Origin: Corallium rubrum
Lineage: Eukaryota; Cnidaria; Anthozoa; Scleralcyonacea; Coralliidae
NCBI GenBank assembly: GCA_964035015.1
Contig: CAXIUP010000107.1
Span: 61,001-125,000 of the forward strand
Reading direction: 5' to 3'
DNA length: 64,000 nucleotides
Made by a program: the position numbers and the translations under genes. The notes under the pieces were generated by a model. The model made no database searches, had not been told where the DNA came from, and was given only the letters and a program-made list of their open reading frames with translations. Numbering within the stretch: the stretch's first letter is position 1; each line of letters opens with the position of its first letter. Positions 45,025-57,225 of this stretch are shown here, one piece after another.

Positions 45025-45490
45025 TGTCCAAAGACTGAAAGACTCAGAATCTTGACAACATCATGGAGTGTTCACAGCACATGTTTTTATAATTTTATAT
45101 TTTTATGTACCGGTAATATGCATTACCTAAAATTTATTTTGGCACTATAAATCAGTTTCCACTGGCTGCCGAAAGACTCAAGGTCTTGACAACCTGCTGC
45201 CCAAAGACTCGAAGTCTTGACAACATGAGTGTCCACTGTTTAAAGTACATAATAATTTACTTAAGATGTATACAGTATTATTTAAATTTTAGTTTGGCAC
45301 TATAAACCAGTTTCCACTGGCTGCCTAAAGACTCCAGGTCTTGACAACCTGCTACCGAAAGACTCAAAGTCTTGACAACATTAGTATCCACTGTTCACAG
45401 TACATACAGTATATATTTAATTTGTATTTAAATGTTATTTTAGTACTGTAAATTAGTTCCCACTGGCTACCAAAAGACTCAAAGTCTTAA
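45025..45490. repeat. Hairpin repeat array downstream of kinase copy 2
   Basis: About four units built of CCGAAAGACTCNAAGTCTTG and TTGACAAC separated by CACTGTTCACAGTACAT-type spacers, period near 140-150 bp. Same family as 1,491-1,735. Confidence 0.8.
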
Positions 45491-45630
45491 TCTAGTCTAG
45501 TGAAAGCAAACTATAGAGAAATATAAGTACACTAGTCTGTACAATGCAGTACAGTAGCTACAATGAAGAGTCTCACAAGTGAGTCACAATGACACATGTA
45601 CTTTTCTACATTTTAGCTGGAGTCAAGTAC

Positions 45631-45904
45631 TCACTGTGGTTTCTCTCTCAACATTCTCAGCACTTCAGGAACAAAGGGTCGTACAAAAGCCTTGGTGTCT
45701 TTGCATTGTTTTCCCAAGGATTTTACATGGGCGTTTTGCAATGTTTTCCCAACAGTATAAATAATTACTCCAAGAGAAAACACATCACTGGCAGTGCTAA
45801 CTGACTGACCTCTCAAAACTTCTGGTGCTATGTGCTGATAAAAAGATGTATTTCTTCGCCTTGAAAAAAATGGCCTTGAAATAGGACAAGCTTTTCCAAA
45901 ATCT
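45631..45904 (-). pseudogene. Protein kinase gene copy 2, C-lobe half
   Basis: Minus frame: FGKACPISRPFFSRRRNTS, HIAPEVLRGQSVSTASDVF, SLGVIIYTVGKTLQNAHVKS and VPEVLRMLREKPQ. It begins at the DFG motif: the AGATTTTGG that encodes Asp-Phe-Gly is the 9-bp duplication at the edge of the 18 kb element. The other half resumes at 63,875. Divergence from copy 1 is clear but both share order and the downstream repeat array. Confidence 0.75.
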
Positions 45905-46199
45905 CGGCATCTCTATTTAACGGAATTAACGGAATCAACGGAATCTGCCGGAAATTTGGTTAATCGCTTACTAACAAACGGTTAATAAAATACATTTATT
46001 TACGTTTATTAGCTGAGACTGAAACTGATCTGTCATCGATATTTCAAGTAAGGTTATTGGATTAGACATATTACCTACATATATTCGTGTAATTGTTGAA
46101 AGAGATTTTATATTTTTTATTGCTATGATTGCGCAAATATACGTGTCTCATACTCTCAGTCTCATTTCAAACTTACTAAGGCCTACTAAGTAAGTGTTA

Positions 46200-47232
46200 A
46201 GTCAGACACAACCTGTGGGTTGATTAACAGAAAAAGATTTTCGATTTTTAATTAAGGATCATAGCAAAACCACCTTTTGAAGCTTCGTTAAATGTAAATA
46301 AAAAACTCAGGGGTCTTCATTTATAAAGATATAAATACACAAGTGCTCTGTCTGCTGAACTCTCATTCTTTGACTCATAAACACGGGTGTTTTTATTAAG
46401 ACGATTACATTTAGAATTTTCCACACGTATAGGTACTATTTTGCGTCTGGATGCATGCGCACAAATGCAACAAATAAATTGTTGATTGAGTTACTTAGCA
46501 CGGACAGAGACAAATGATAGAGTTATATGTTCGATTTTAACCATACAGTTGCCTAAGTGAACTAAAGCTCGAAGCTTCAACATATATATGAATTAGATTA
46601 TATTAAACATTCACGCATGTTTTTGACTATGCTATAAAACACATGTTTGAAAATATTGTGTAATTTTTTAAAATATAAATCTTATATCCCTAATCCCCTA
46701 GCAAATAAAGGCATGTAAGAAAGACGGCCACACTACCCCTCAAGATTATGTCTTCCTGGAGGAGTTTGGGTTTTGGTCGAGTGTCGAGGGTTGCAAGTCG
46801 AGGGTAGTTGGTCGAGGGACGTAAAATACGCTAAAATTTACGCACATAATTTCCTTGTAGCGGCACAAATAATATTTAGGCGGACGATATACATGTTTTG
46901 GACATTTCATGCGCGCAGCAAAGGCCAGTTACTCGGCACTGATGACAGGAAATATTTAGTAAATTTGTCTACAAAATTTTATTACAAAATTTATTTCTTG
47001 CATTTGTGCAATCATAATGCAATAGTACCTTCCACGTGCGGAAAACGCTAAATGTAATCGTCTTAATAAAAACACCCGTGTTTATGATTCAAAAAATGAG
47101 TTCAACAGACAGAGCACGTGTATATTTATATCTTTATAAATGTAGACCCCTGAATTTTTTTTATTTACATCTATCTTTTTAGATTTAACCAAGCTTTTTT
47201 GACTGTTAATCAACCCACAGGTTGTGTCCGAC
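46200..47232. mobile_element. ~1.03 kb inverted-repeat element with TTA duplication
   Basis: The termini GTCAGACACAACCTGTGGG and GTCGGACACAACCTGTGGG (inverted) are followed by ~190 bp of similar inverted sequence with gaps. TTA flanks both sides (46,197-46,199; 47,233-47,235). The right arm of the host element gives the empty site AAGTGTTACTACC. A 92-codon open frame inside has no motif. A TTA target is compatible with Harbinger-type MITEs. Confidence 0.75.
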
Positions 47233-47235
47233 TTA

Positions 47236-47850
47236 CTACCATTTGCGTTCAAGTGTTTAGTGTTCAGCGAATAACTAGTTGTTTGCGGGTTTTGAAACGA
47301 ACGTTATCCAATGACAACTATAGCTAAGTTTGACAGGTCAAACAATGACGAACAGGGGGTGTAACTTCTCGTTGTCAAGACCTGTCATCGTTCGTTTCGG
47401 ACCGCAGCGTTTGCTTGGAATATACTTTTCTTTGGCTTAATTGTGAGAATTGGAATGATCAACAAACGTAGGTCGCTTGATAAGGGTAGTTCCACAACAG
47501 TGAGTAGTTCACTTCGATATGACGGCTGCCGAACGCATTTATTTTGTATTCTATGTTTGCCCTGGCCCATGAGAAAATATCACCACTGTGAAGTATGCAC
47601 CACATTCAGCCTTCGATTCGGCCTTCGATTCGGCCTTCGATTCAGCCGTCGATTCAATTATCGCATTTCATTGCGAAGTCATCTCCTTATTCATCAGGTG
47701 GTCGCTATTACAGAATATCATACAAATATACAATTTTCCCAGCCGCTATTCTATAGGATTTCTTCAAATTAACATATCTTGTACAGAATTTCATGCTCTT
47801 TCATCTGGTGTAAGTTGCCAGAGTGGCATAGAACCATGAAGGACACAGGC
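47236..47850 (+). repeat. Left arm of the 18 kb element, inner part
   Basis: Matches 62,560-62,950 inverted. A segment at 47,375-47,570 is absent from the right arm. A 14-bp TTCGATTCGGCC tandem repeat makes a false open frame here. Confidence 0.7.
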
Positions 47851-49104
47851 AAGCTTTAAACAAATTGCGGCGCGGCGTTATTAATACGACTGACGGGGGT
47901 TGTGTCGTATATTACATATACATCAGATATAAACACAATTTTCTCAGCCGCTATTCTATACGATTTTTTTAAATTTACATATGTTGTAGAGAATTTCAAG
48001 CTCTTTAATTTAGTATAAGTCTACAGAGTGGCATAGACCGATGAACGACGCAGGCAAGCTTTAAACAAATTGCGGCGCGGTGTTATTAATACAACTGACG
48101 GGGGTTGCCTTGCATGTTTCAGATTACATCAGAAAAAGTACAATTTTCTCAGCCGCTATTGTATACGATTTTTTTAAATTTACATATGTTGCAGAGAATT
48201 TCAAGCTCTTTAATTTAGTAGAAGTCTCCAGACTGGCATAGACCCATGAACGATGCAGGCAAGCTTTAAACAAATTGCGGCGCGGTGTAATTAATATGAC
48301 TAACAGGGGGTTGTGTTGTATATTGCATATACATCAGATATAAACACAGATATAAACACAGTTTTCTCAGCCGCTATTCTATACGATTTTTTAAAATTTA
48401 CATGTTGTAGAGAATTTCAAGCTCTTTAATTTCGTATAAGTCCCCAGAGTGGCATAGACCCATGAACGACGCAGACAAGCTTTAAACAAATTGCGGTGCG
48501 GTGTCATTAATACGAATGATGGGAGTTATGTTGCATACTTCAGATTACATCAGATAGAAACACAATTTCTTCAGCCGCTATTCTATACGATTTTTTTAAA
48601 TTTACATATGCTGTAGAGGCTTTCAAGCTCTTTAATGTAGTATAAGTCTCCAGAGTGGCATATTATAAGTCTCTACCGCGCCGCAATTTGTTTAAAGCTT
48701 TCCTGCATCGTTCATTGGTCTATGCCACTCTGGAGACTTATACTAGATGAAAGAGCGTGAAATTCTCTACAATATATATAAATTTAGAAAAATCGTATAG
48801 AATAGCGGCTGAGAAAATTGTACTTTTTCCGATGTAATCTGAAACATGCAAGGCAACCCCCGTCAGTCGTACTAATAACACCGCGCCGAAATTTGTTTAA
48901 AACTTGCCTGCGTCGTTCATGGGTCTATGCCACTCTGCAGACTTATACTAGATGAAAGAGCATGAAATTCTCTACAACATATGTAAATTTTAAAAAATCG
49001 TATAGAATAGCGGCTGAGAAAATTGTACTTTTTCCGATGTAATCTGAAAATGCAAGGCAACCCCCGTCAGTCGTATTAATAACACCACGCCGCAATTTGT
49101 TTAA
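47851..49104. repeat. Satellite array, left part (~205 bp units)
   Basis: Units starting AAGCTTTAAACAAATTGCGG at about 47,851, 48,056, 48,260 and 48,478 run forward, then the orientation flips at about 48,660 and inverted units continue to the TTAA at 49,101. Each unit contains GCCGCTATTCTATACGATTT, a TTTACATATGTTGTAGAG box and TGGCATAGACCCATGAACG. Confidence 0.9.
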
Positions 49105-49852
49105 GAGGCTGTCTCTCTAAAATCCGCCTGCTGATATCCAGATCGAAAAATAGTTTTCCTTCATATTTTTATCATGAACTGCACTTTAGTCAGTAACTTT
49201 AAAACAAATGTCAGAAATTTCAACTTCTTAATTTTTTGGCGAATTTTGGCCCATTTTCAGATAGGCGCTCGTGCGCGTTGTCTTGCAACCGGAAATGAAG
49301 CATTATTTAGGAGAAATACACTGAAATTTCCTTCCAGAAAACCTTAACCATTAAACTTTTTATTTAAACTACAGACTGAATTAACGCTTTATCTTTCAAT
49401 TTCGTAACACATTTCTGACAATTCTTTACGTTTCATGCATTTTTGAAAGATTCGTAGAGACAAAGGTTCAAAGATGGCGAACGGTTATTAAAAATTGCTC
49501 AAATTTGAGATAGGATTTCTCCAAAGTGGCACCTATGTGAGTCTATAGAAGCAAATAATTATGAAACATGGTTACTACTGTTATAATATCTGGAAAAAAA
49601 TTCGTCTGCAAACGAGATACTCAGAAGAAATAAAGCCGTGAGTGAGCACTATATTTAGCTCCTTTGTTTACCTTTGGGTGTTCTGTCGAACTTGAGATTC
49701 AACCTTGCAATTACTTGCCATTCTCAAATAATACGTGGCAACTCTTCATAATAGTATGCTTATGGTTTGTGAGTGTTTCACGAAAGCTTCCAAACTTTAA
49801 CGTGTTCTTTCACTTGATAAAACCAGGTTTTCGCCGCAACTCCAAGTGAAGT
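49105..49852 (+). repeat. Left inverted repeat of the TTAA element, outer part
   Basis: Pairs with 57,475-58,216. The repeat resumes after the LINE at 52,589. High identity along the arm suggests a young element or gene conversion between arms. Confidence 0.9.
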
Positions 49853-52588
49853 TGAAGTTGAAGTTCTTAAACCAAAGAGTAAACCAATACTTGTTGCTAG
49901 TTTTTATCGCCCACCAAATTCAAATCATGAAATTATGGAAGCATTTGAAAACTTTAGTCGGAATCTGGACAGTGAAGGGAAAGAGATAGTGATATTGGGA
50001 GACCTAAACTGTAATCTTCTTTCAGAGTCAAAACCAGCTCATACTGTAAATCTATTAAGTATATTAAATCTCTTTCAATTACATCAGTTGATCACTGAAC
50101 CAACTCGTGTAACTAAAACGTCAAAATCATTAATAGATTTAGTTATAACAAATAAGCCTGAAAATTCAACATGTTCAGGCGTAATTCATCTAGGGATAAG
50201 TGACCACAGTTTGGTCTATAGTTGTCGCAAACTTGCAGTATCCAAAAGCAAACCTAAAATCGTTGAAACACGTTCTTTTAAAAATTATAAAGCCGATAAG
50301 TTTAGAGAAGACCTAATTTACAATTTTGATAGTTTTGACTTGCATGAGACTGATCCCAATAAGTTATGGGAAGCTTGGAAAAACATCTTCAATATGGTTA
50401 CTGAAAAACATGCACCATCTAGATTGCGTAAAGTCAGAAGCAAATATGCACCATGGTTAACCAATGATATTAAAAAGGCCATGTATCACCGGGATTATTT
50501 TAAAAAAATGATGGTAAAACATGGCTCCTCGTGTTATCACGAGGCATATAAAAACCAAAAAAATATAGTTAATAGAAAAATCAAGAATGCCAAGTCATTA
50601 TATTATGAGAACAATATAACAAATCAAAAAGAAAATCCTAGAGAAATGTGGAAATATATAAATCAATTAACAGGTAAATGTTCAAAAACAACAGATGTTT
50701 CTAATCTAGATTTTGATGACAAAAAGATTATTGAGGAGAAAGAAATTGCAAATTCTTTCAATCAATATTTTGCAGGGATTGGCGAGAAGCTTTCAAGTGA
50801 AATCCCACCATCAAACAAAAATTATGTAGACTATTTAAAACCTACAGAAAACAGATTTGAATTTAACCTTATATCGGAAGATGAAGTCTTAACAGCATTA
50901 TCTAATTTGAAAAATAACAAAAGTTCGGGATTAGATAGAATGTCTTCTAAACTTCTTAAGGATTCTCGTCAGGTTATTACACCTACTTTAACTCTGATAT
51001 TTAACCAATCTTTAATACAAACAATCTTCCCTGATGACTGGGCACTCGCCAGAGTATCTCCCATTTTTAAGGCAGGCTGTAAAAGTGATTGTGGCAATTA
51101 TAGGCCAATATCGGTCTTATCTATTGTTACAAAAGTATTTGAAAAAATGATTTACAAACAGATTATTGATTATTTAAATAATAACAATCTAATAAGTAAA
51201 TTTCAAGCTGGCTTTAGAAAAGGCTATTCTACATTAACATCTTTATTGGGCGTTACAAATGAATGGCTACTTAATATAGATCGAGGTCTTATAAATGGCG
51301 TCTTGTTTCTAGATTTAAAAAAGGCCTTCGATACAGTAAATCATGAGATTCTTCTTGGAAAACTAAAACTATATGGTTTCCAAGGGGCATCTCTAAAATG
51401 GTTTAATTCATATTTAGCAAATAGAAGACAAGTTTGCAAAATTAAGCAAAGTATATCGTCCATCAGAAGTATCCGATGCGGGGTTCCACAAGGATCAAAT
51501 TTGGGACCGCTTCTCTTCTTAATTTACATTAATGACCTTCTTAATTGTCTTGATGATTCCATGCCTAGCATGTTTGCTGATGATACAAATGTTTCAGTCA
51601 ATGGAGAAACGATCGATATAATTCAAGAAAAATTAAATTCTGAATTATGCAAAATAGAAAATTGGCTAGTAGCAAATAAATTAACTCTAAACATTGACAA
51701 AACAGAATATATGATTATTGCGTCAAGGCATAAAATATCTCGTATTGAAACTGATCCAATCATTAAAATTGGAAATAATTTTGTCAAGCGTATAACAAAA
51801 ACAAAAAGTCTTGGAATCATCATTGATGAAAAACTAGATTGGAAAGAACAAGTAGATAACATCAGTAAGAAAGCATCTAGAGCAATAGGTATTTTAAGAT
51901 TATGCAAACCTTATGTTTCTAAAGATACTTTGGAAACAATGTATAAAGCATTAGTCCTACCACATTTCGACTATTGTTCCCTGGTCTGGGGAAATTGCTC
52001 AGCAACCTTAAAATCTTCACTGCAAAAACTTCAAAATAGAGCAGGAAGAATAATAACAGGAGATACCTATGATGTGCGTTCATGGGAAATCTTAAGAAAA
52101 TTAGGCTGGGTGGAATTAGAAAAACGAAGAAATGCTAAAATGCAAAATTATATGCAAGATGTGATGAGAGGAAATTGTCCAACAATAATTTACGAACTTT
52201 TTAAAACATGCAACAATGTTAATTATAATTTAAGAAGCAATAATAAATTATTGATGTTATCTAAACCAAATACTAATTCTATGAAGCGAAGCTTTAGTTA
52301 TTTAGGGGCTAAGGCTTGGAATCAACATTCAGTTAATTAAATTGACAAATTGTTTACCTTTTTAATAATTTTACATAGCTAATTTAACAAAAAAAAATAA
52401 AAAAATGTATATATATGTATATTCTGTATGTGTAAAATAGTTCCTTTCTTTTTTTCTCTTTTTTTCCGTTTTTATACAAAAATTCTTTTTAGCTTGTAAA
52501 TATTTAAAGATAGCACGGCCCTTTTAAAAACAACGTAAGTTGAAAGGCTTACCGTGCATAAATAAATTTAAATCAATCAATCAATCAA
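49853..52588 (+). mobile_element. LINE inserted in the TTAA element's inverted repeat
   Basis: The insertion splits AACTCCAAGTGAA from CTAGTTTGTC, which are joined in the right arm (about 57,470), giving an exact empty site. It is 5'-truncated inside the endonuclease domain and ends in an (AATC)n tail at 52,572-52,588. Any target duplication is only a few bases. Confidence 0.9.
49854..52340 (+). CDS. LINE ORF2: partial APE endonuclease plus reverse transcriptase
   Basis: The open frame enters from the truncation point (KPILVASFYRPPN); the first ATG at 49,935 gives 801 residues. The endonuclease half keeps VILGDLNCNLL, KSLIDLVITN and GISDHSLVY. The reverse transcriptase has ARVSPIFKAG, NYRPISVLSI, FQAGFRKGYSTLTSL, FLDLKKAFDTVNH, GVPQGSNLGPLLFLIYINDL and the active site MFADDTN, followed by LNIDKTEYM. 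The C-terminal part (LGIIIDEKLDWKEQ, FDYCSLVWG) is typical of CR1/L2/jockey-like elements. No internal stop, so insertion is recent, but the missing 5' end means it cannot move by itself. Confidence 0.9.
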   Translation, partial: EVEVLKPKSKPILVASFYRPPNSNHEIMEAFENFSRNLDSEGKEIVILGDLNCNLLSESKPAHTVNLLSILNLFQLHQLITEPTRVTKTSKSLIDLVITNKPENSTCSGVIHLGISDHSLVYSCRKLAVSKSKPKIVETRSFKNYKADKFREDLIYNFDSFDLHETDPNKLWEAWKNIFNMVTEKHAPSRLRKVRSKYAPWLTNDIKKAMYHRDYFKKMMVKHGSSCYHEAYKNQKNIVNRKIKNAKSLYYENNITNQKENPREMWKYINQLTGKCSKTTDVSNLDFDDKKIIEEKEIANSFNQYFAGIGEKLSSEIPPSNKNYVDYLKPTENRFEFNLISEDEVLTALSNLKNNKSSGLDRMSSKLLKDSRQVITPTLTLIFNQSLIQTIFPDDWALARVSPIFKAGCKSDCGNYRPISVLSIVTKVFEKMIYKQIIDYLNNNNLISKFQAGFRKGYSTLTSLLGVTNEWLLNIDRGLINGVLFLDLKKAFDTVNHEILLGKLKLYGFQGASLKWFNSYLANRRQVCKIKQSISSIRSIRCGVPQGSNLGPLLFLIYINDLLNCLDDSMPSMFADDTNVSVNGETIDIIQEKLNSELCKIENWLVANKLTLNIDKTEYMIIASRHKISRIETDPIIKIGNNFVKRITKTKSLGIIIDEKLDWKEQVDNISKKASRAIGILRLCKPYVSKDTLETMYKALVLPHFDYCSLVWGNCSATLKSSLQKLQNRAGRIITGDTYDVRSWEILRKLGWVELEKRRNAKMQNYMQDVMRGNCPTIIYELFKTCNNVNYNLRSNNKLLMLSKPNTNSMKRSFSYLGAKAWNQHSVN

Positions 52589-52893
52589 ACTAGTTTTGTC
52601 ACATCGCTATCCAATTGCTGCTGTATCATGTTACAATTCCAGTCAATTAATCAAATTCGTGTTATTTTCACATAAACAGAGCTTCGCATAAACGTGAGCC
52701 ATGAGGTCTGCGAAGGAGACTACTGGTAAGCTTCGCATGACAGACAATATTCTCGTAGAATCTGGCAAAGTCAAAATATCGAACCAATTTCTTATAGTAC
52801 TCTTTGGGCAAAGATCAGTTTGTGTGACAGCTAGCGACTAAAAGTGAAACATGACATAATTTTGATACGGGGGGGTGTGATCCTTACCGCGGG
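52589..52893 (+). repeat. Left inverted repeat of the TTAA element, inner part
   Basis: Pairs with 57,226-57,470 and ends near TCCTTACCGCGG. A diverged copy of the same ~190 bp follows at 52,920-53,090 (ATATCGAACCAACTTCTTA), so the inner edge has a partial tandem repeat. Confidence 0.8.
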
Positions 52894-53123
52894 GTGAAAA
52901 GCGCGCCTATAAGCGGCTAAACGCAATATTCACGACAATGTTCTCGTGAAATCATCGAAGGAAGTTAAACTTCAGAGAAATATCGAACCAACTTCTTACA
53001 AAAAGATAATCTTTGAACAAATATCAGCTTGTCTGAAACATAAACATAACACAATTTTCATTCGAGGGGAATCCCTTTGTCACTGACCCTGTATATATAA
53101 GGAAGAGTTATTTAATTAACTTA

Positions 53124-56100
53124 TCAGCAAGAGCATTCTTGAACAAAACAACGGATGGTATTAACTAGGTCAATCTTTTTGTCTTTTGAGGAAAATTTTA
53201 GTTCAAAATGTTTGCATATATCTTTCAACATTGTCACTTTAAAAATAGATAGTCGGCCCTGAGCTTGAAGTTCGCACAGATTGTAAGTAGCGTAAAGAAT
53301 AGGATGGCTAACGTTAATCTTCTTGAGAATATTGTCTATCAATTCCTCTCTCAATTCTTTTTCTTCTTCGTCATCCTCGAAGTCCCCCGCAATCAGATCA
53401 ACACCAATCGTCTCCTCAATGTTACTTGCTTTAACTCCCTTTCTTCTTAACTTTGCTACTCGTGAAAAAAAGCCCTTTATCTGCGGTTTCGTGAGCCACT
53501 CTTCTCTTGTAAACAGACGATCACCAGATTCATTTCTAGAGTTTCGCATATCACAGGCAACTTGAAATGGATCAGCCTTATTCCCAGTTAATTCACCTAA
53601 ATTAAACTTTGTCATGAGATATTGCCGAACCTTTGGAGAAAACCTTACACATCCCGTTCTTGGTTTGCTTAAAGCCCAACCCCTCTGTAGCTTAGTTTGT
53701 CCTTCTAGCATTACCGCGGATGTAGTGGGGAGTGAAGCGTCGTTCAAACTGACAGTGGCGTACTTTTTTGCCCATTCTCTTCTTACAGTATCGTAAATTG
53801 TTTCATTATTTACTACTCTGCTATGTTGACCCAGATCCATATGGTGCTCTAGGTCTTGAAATGATGAAAACGCATAATTACAATGGGGCTCGGTGCAATT
53901 GTACAAACCATTCTCTTCTGAATCTTTGTCTTTACCAGTTGGTTTGGATTTATGCTGTCGTTCTGCATGTATTTCAAAAAACTCGACATCAGACTGTATG
54001 TAGTTCAGTGGCCTGTTGATGACTCTTGTAGATGGTACTGTCAGAAAACGTTTTTCCTCTCCCGATTCCAAAAGCTTTCCAGACTGTAATTCCGTCTTTA
54101 TGATATTTGAAATTATGAAAACTGCTAAAATTAGTCAATTTGTTGGCATCAAGTTGCATTACAGCATCGTTTATACGATTAACTGAGGCAGTCGTTCCCT
54201 TGACACGGTGCTGGACCAAGGCTGTATGCATGTCTTCAGCTTTCATAACGTCGTTTCCTTCGTTACAGTACGTGCGAACAGATGTTTTCAACGGACAGAT
54301 AATTCGGTCACATATGTCCTTCCCTTGTTGCGGCTCTGAGAAATCATATTGCTGAATTGAGACACCAACTCTATCACCGTCATCTTTCAACGCAGCAATC
54401 AACAGATTATTATGGTAACAGCCCGCTTCATCCGAGCGCAGGTAAGCCTGAGTGACACTGGGTTGTTTAAGTTTTACATTCTTCAGGAGGTCTTCGACAA
54501 TTGATGCTACAGAAAACCAGTCTTGGGTGCATGAGTTGAATAGGTGAACATAGGAAGTCGCAACAGTATTCTCTTTCTCGATATCTTTTGAAACAACACT
54601 ACTGATGTGCCAGCTCATGCCTCGTTTGCCATACCACTCGGATTGTTTTTCCCTGAATTTTATTTGTACAAACTTCATAGCCCAGTCCATGACTACCAAT
54701 ACTGATGAATCAACCAGGTTTTCGAGAACGTTTTGCTTGGCAGATTCTTGATTGACGGAGCGAAGAATATGTGCCTTCCATTTTAAGATATTTAATTCTG
54801 CTTCTTGAAAATCGTGCAAAAGGTCTTCCTTTTTCTCCTGCGACAGATTACTCCCGCTGGTTTGAATCATTTTCTTTATTTCAGCGACAGTTGTTTTTAG
54901 GTCTTCGCAGTAACTACATAGCGCCGTATGTTGATGGTTACAGGATGTCTGGAAATGTCTGTCTGTCGAATCACTGAGAGCAAAGATTCTGCAATGATCA
55001 GCGCACAAACTGTTCTCTCCTTGGCAACTTATTCTATAGTCGGTTTTCAGGTACTGCTTTGCTTTGTCGAGTCTCTTGATTATGTGCTGAGACCACGCCT
55101 TGCTAGTGCCAACATGTTCCAGTTGTTCTACGATAGATCGTAGAGTCTGAAAGGCGGTTGTACCCTCGGCTGCAGTGTTATCAAGACCTTGCAAGGACTT
55201 TCTTTGAGATGCTTCCCTTACTTCCAATATGCGATAAAGTGTTGATCTGCTTAGTGGCTCGTCAAAATGCTCATCTTTACAGTACTTCAAGTATTGAGCA
55301 ACCATTGTTGACCTTGTTACGGTACGGATGACACTGGGCATCGAAACACTCTCACCGCTGTCAAGTTTCAGTGTCCTTGTACCAAATGCAACGTCTTGAT
55401 GATAGTACGGACGATTGACGAAGTCTACGAAGTGGTCAACTTTTGACATATCTAAACTTATTCGATGACGGGTCGGCTTGCTTACATTTACACCAGGACC
55501 GATCATTTCTGCGTGAGCACGGGCTCTCCCAATCTGCCATTGAGTTAGTTTCGCATAAGGTTCATGAAGTTTCTGTAGAGTTTTGATTGGATATTCATGG
55601 GCATACAGACTGAGTATCTGAGTTCTGAGATTTCTTGTTGGAGCCTTAGCGTAAGCTTTCATGAAGTTGACGAGTTCATTGGAGACAGCTGGTTCTGGTG
55701 AGTATAAAGACTGAAAAAGTTTTTCACCGTCATTGGGGGCAATCACGTTGCAAATAAGTGAACATGCCTCTGATGCTTTTTCTTGAATCTCATGTCTTTC
55801 GCTGGATGACACAGTATCCAGGTTTCTTGTTTTGTGGCTAAGCAATGATGGTCTATGCAGACGGGCGGCCTCTGATAAGCTCTTCATAGCTTCGTTGTAT
55901 TTAGTAACCACCACGGAAGATCGGGCGGCTTCATCGTCAGAGCTATCACTTCCTGGCCCACTCCAACACCCTGGTGTCCAAAGTGGCAACGCTTTCTCAG
56001 ATTCGAAGGTTTGTGAATGAGGACTACATAACAGATTGTCATCAAGATCGTTCTTGCACTCTCCAACGTAGGGCCTAAAAATACATAATCGTACAACAAT

Positions 56101-57105
56101 ATACAAACTGGGCATATACGCGTGTATAACCGGTTACACGCATAAATTAAACTATATTTTGAAAAAGGAGTCGTTCTTCAAATCAATAAGCGCACGAGTT
56201 ACCTTCCTGACGTTCCTGCTTGAGTGGCTTCAAATTTCGTGACGGTTTCCTTTACTAATTCGGCAGATCTTACCCATTTAGCCTCTTTACTCATTGTTTC
56301 TTTGTGTACCTTGATACACTGTGTGCATATTGCTGAAATATTTAAAAGTCAAAATGGAATTTATTTGTGTAACACATATTCAATATAACTACATTTCACC
56401 GTGTCATTATATTTTGCCAAGAGACATTTCAAAAGTGTGCAAAGTAATTTTTGCGTGCGACGTATCAGAATTGAGAGTTATTCCACAAAAAAATATCAAG
56501 TGCGCTGGCAAGATTAAAAGCCCTGTTACACCTTGCAATTTTTCATCTTATGCATCACATCACGAAAAAGAAGTGTCGCAAGGTGCATGAAGAATGGCAG
56601 AAGATAAACCCCCTTCACGCAACTACTTCAAGTAAAATAAACTTGAGTATTACTTTTAATTGCGAATGCTACCAATTTTATACATATCCATGAGCAAAAA
56701 TGACGAAGAATACTTACGAGATCCAATGTGAATTAAAACTCCGTATAACTTGAGGCAATCTTCAGACATCGTGATGTTTATTACATCTCTACCGCCGCAC
56801 CTGCGTACTGGCCCATGGTGAATGGGATACTGGCAGGAACGGAGAGGTCTAAAATATCTTCCTAAGTTGTCACGATGTCTTGGGCAAATTGTCATCTTTT
56901 CTATTTGGTACTCCGTAAGATTAAACTGGCCAGCTCGAGCAAGAATAAGTTCATACTCGGTAATATTTAGCCTTGATAGGTGACAGCTTCTGAGGTGCGT
57001 TTGTATATCCCGATTACATTCAAGAATAGGTATGTTACCACTGACTCCTCGACTTTCACCGCATGAAAACTGTCCCAAACGTGACAGAGAGCAACTATTT
57101 TCCAT
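53124..57105 (-). pseudogene. Spliced gene of the TTAA element: candidate DDE-type transposase
   Basis: Exon 1 57,105-56,718 (ICPRHRDNLG, RSCQYPIHHG; donor GTAAGT), exon 2 56,332-56,203 (ICTQCIKVHKETM; donor GTAACT), exon 3 56,074-53,124. Phases agree (1, then 2). In exon 3, numbering from 56,115: a Cys/His cluster at 371-403 (CADHC, then CNHQH and CSYC), VVMDWAMKF (D477), LRSDEAGCYHNN (D562), YDFSEPQQGKDICDR (E594) and GTTASVNRI. D-x84-D-x31-E fits an RNase-H-fold DDE core. After a frameshift at about 53,990-54,000 come a C2H2 finger (CTEPHC...HHMDLGQH) and a SAP-like C-terminus (LKDICKHFELKFSSKDKKID). The frameshift makes the copy probably inactive unless it is a sequencing error. No product name is recognised. 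Confidence 0.7.
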
Positions 57106-57225
57106 GCTTCAGCTTTGAACACACTCTTACTAACTAACTACATATTCTCACTATAAATTTACTACAAATAGTTATTAATATAACATGACTTCTTTCTTGA
57201 AAATTTTATCACGTGTGAACATTGC

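Noticed and set aside
47588..47839. AFDSAFDS-repeat protein
   Set aside because: A product of the 14-bp TTCGATTCGGCC repeat in the inverted arm; the opposite strand and right arm give similar artefacts.
53265..56020. Several plus-strand frames opposite the TTAA-element gene
   Set aside because: Shadows of the long minus-strand coding exon, without motifs.
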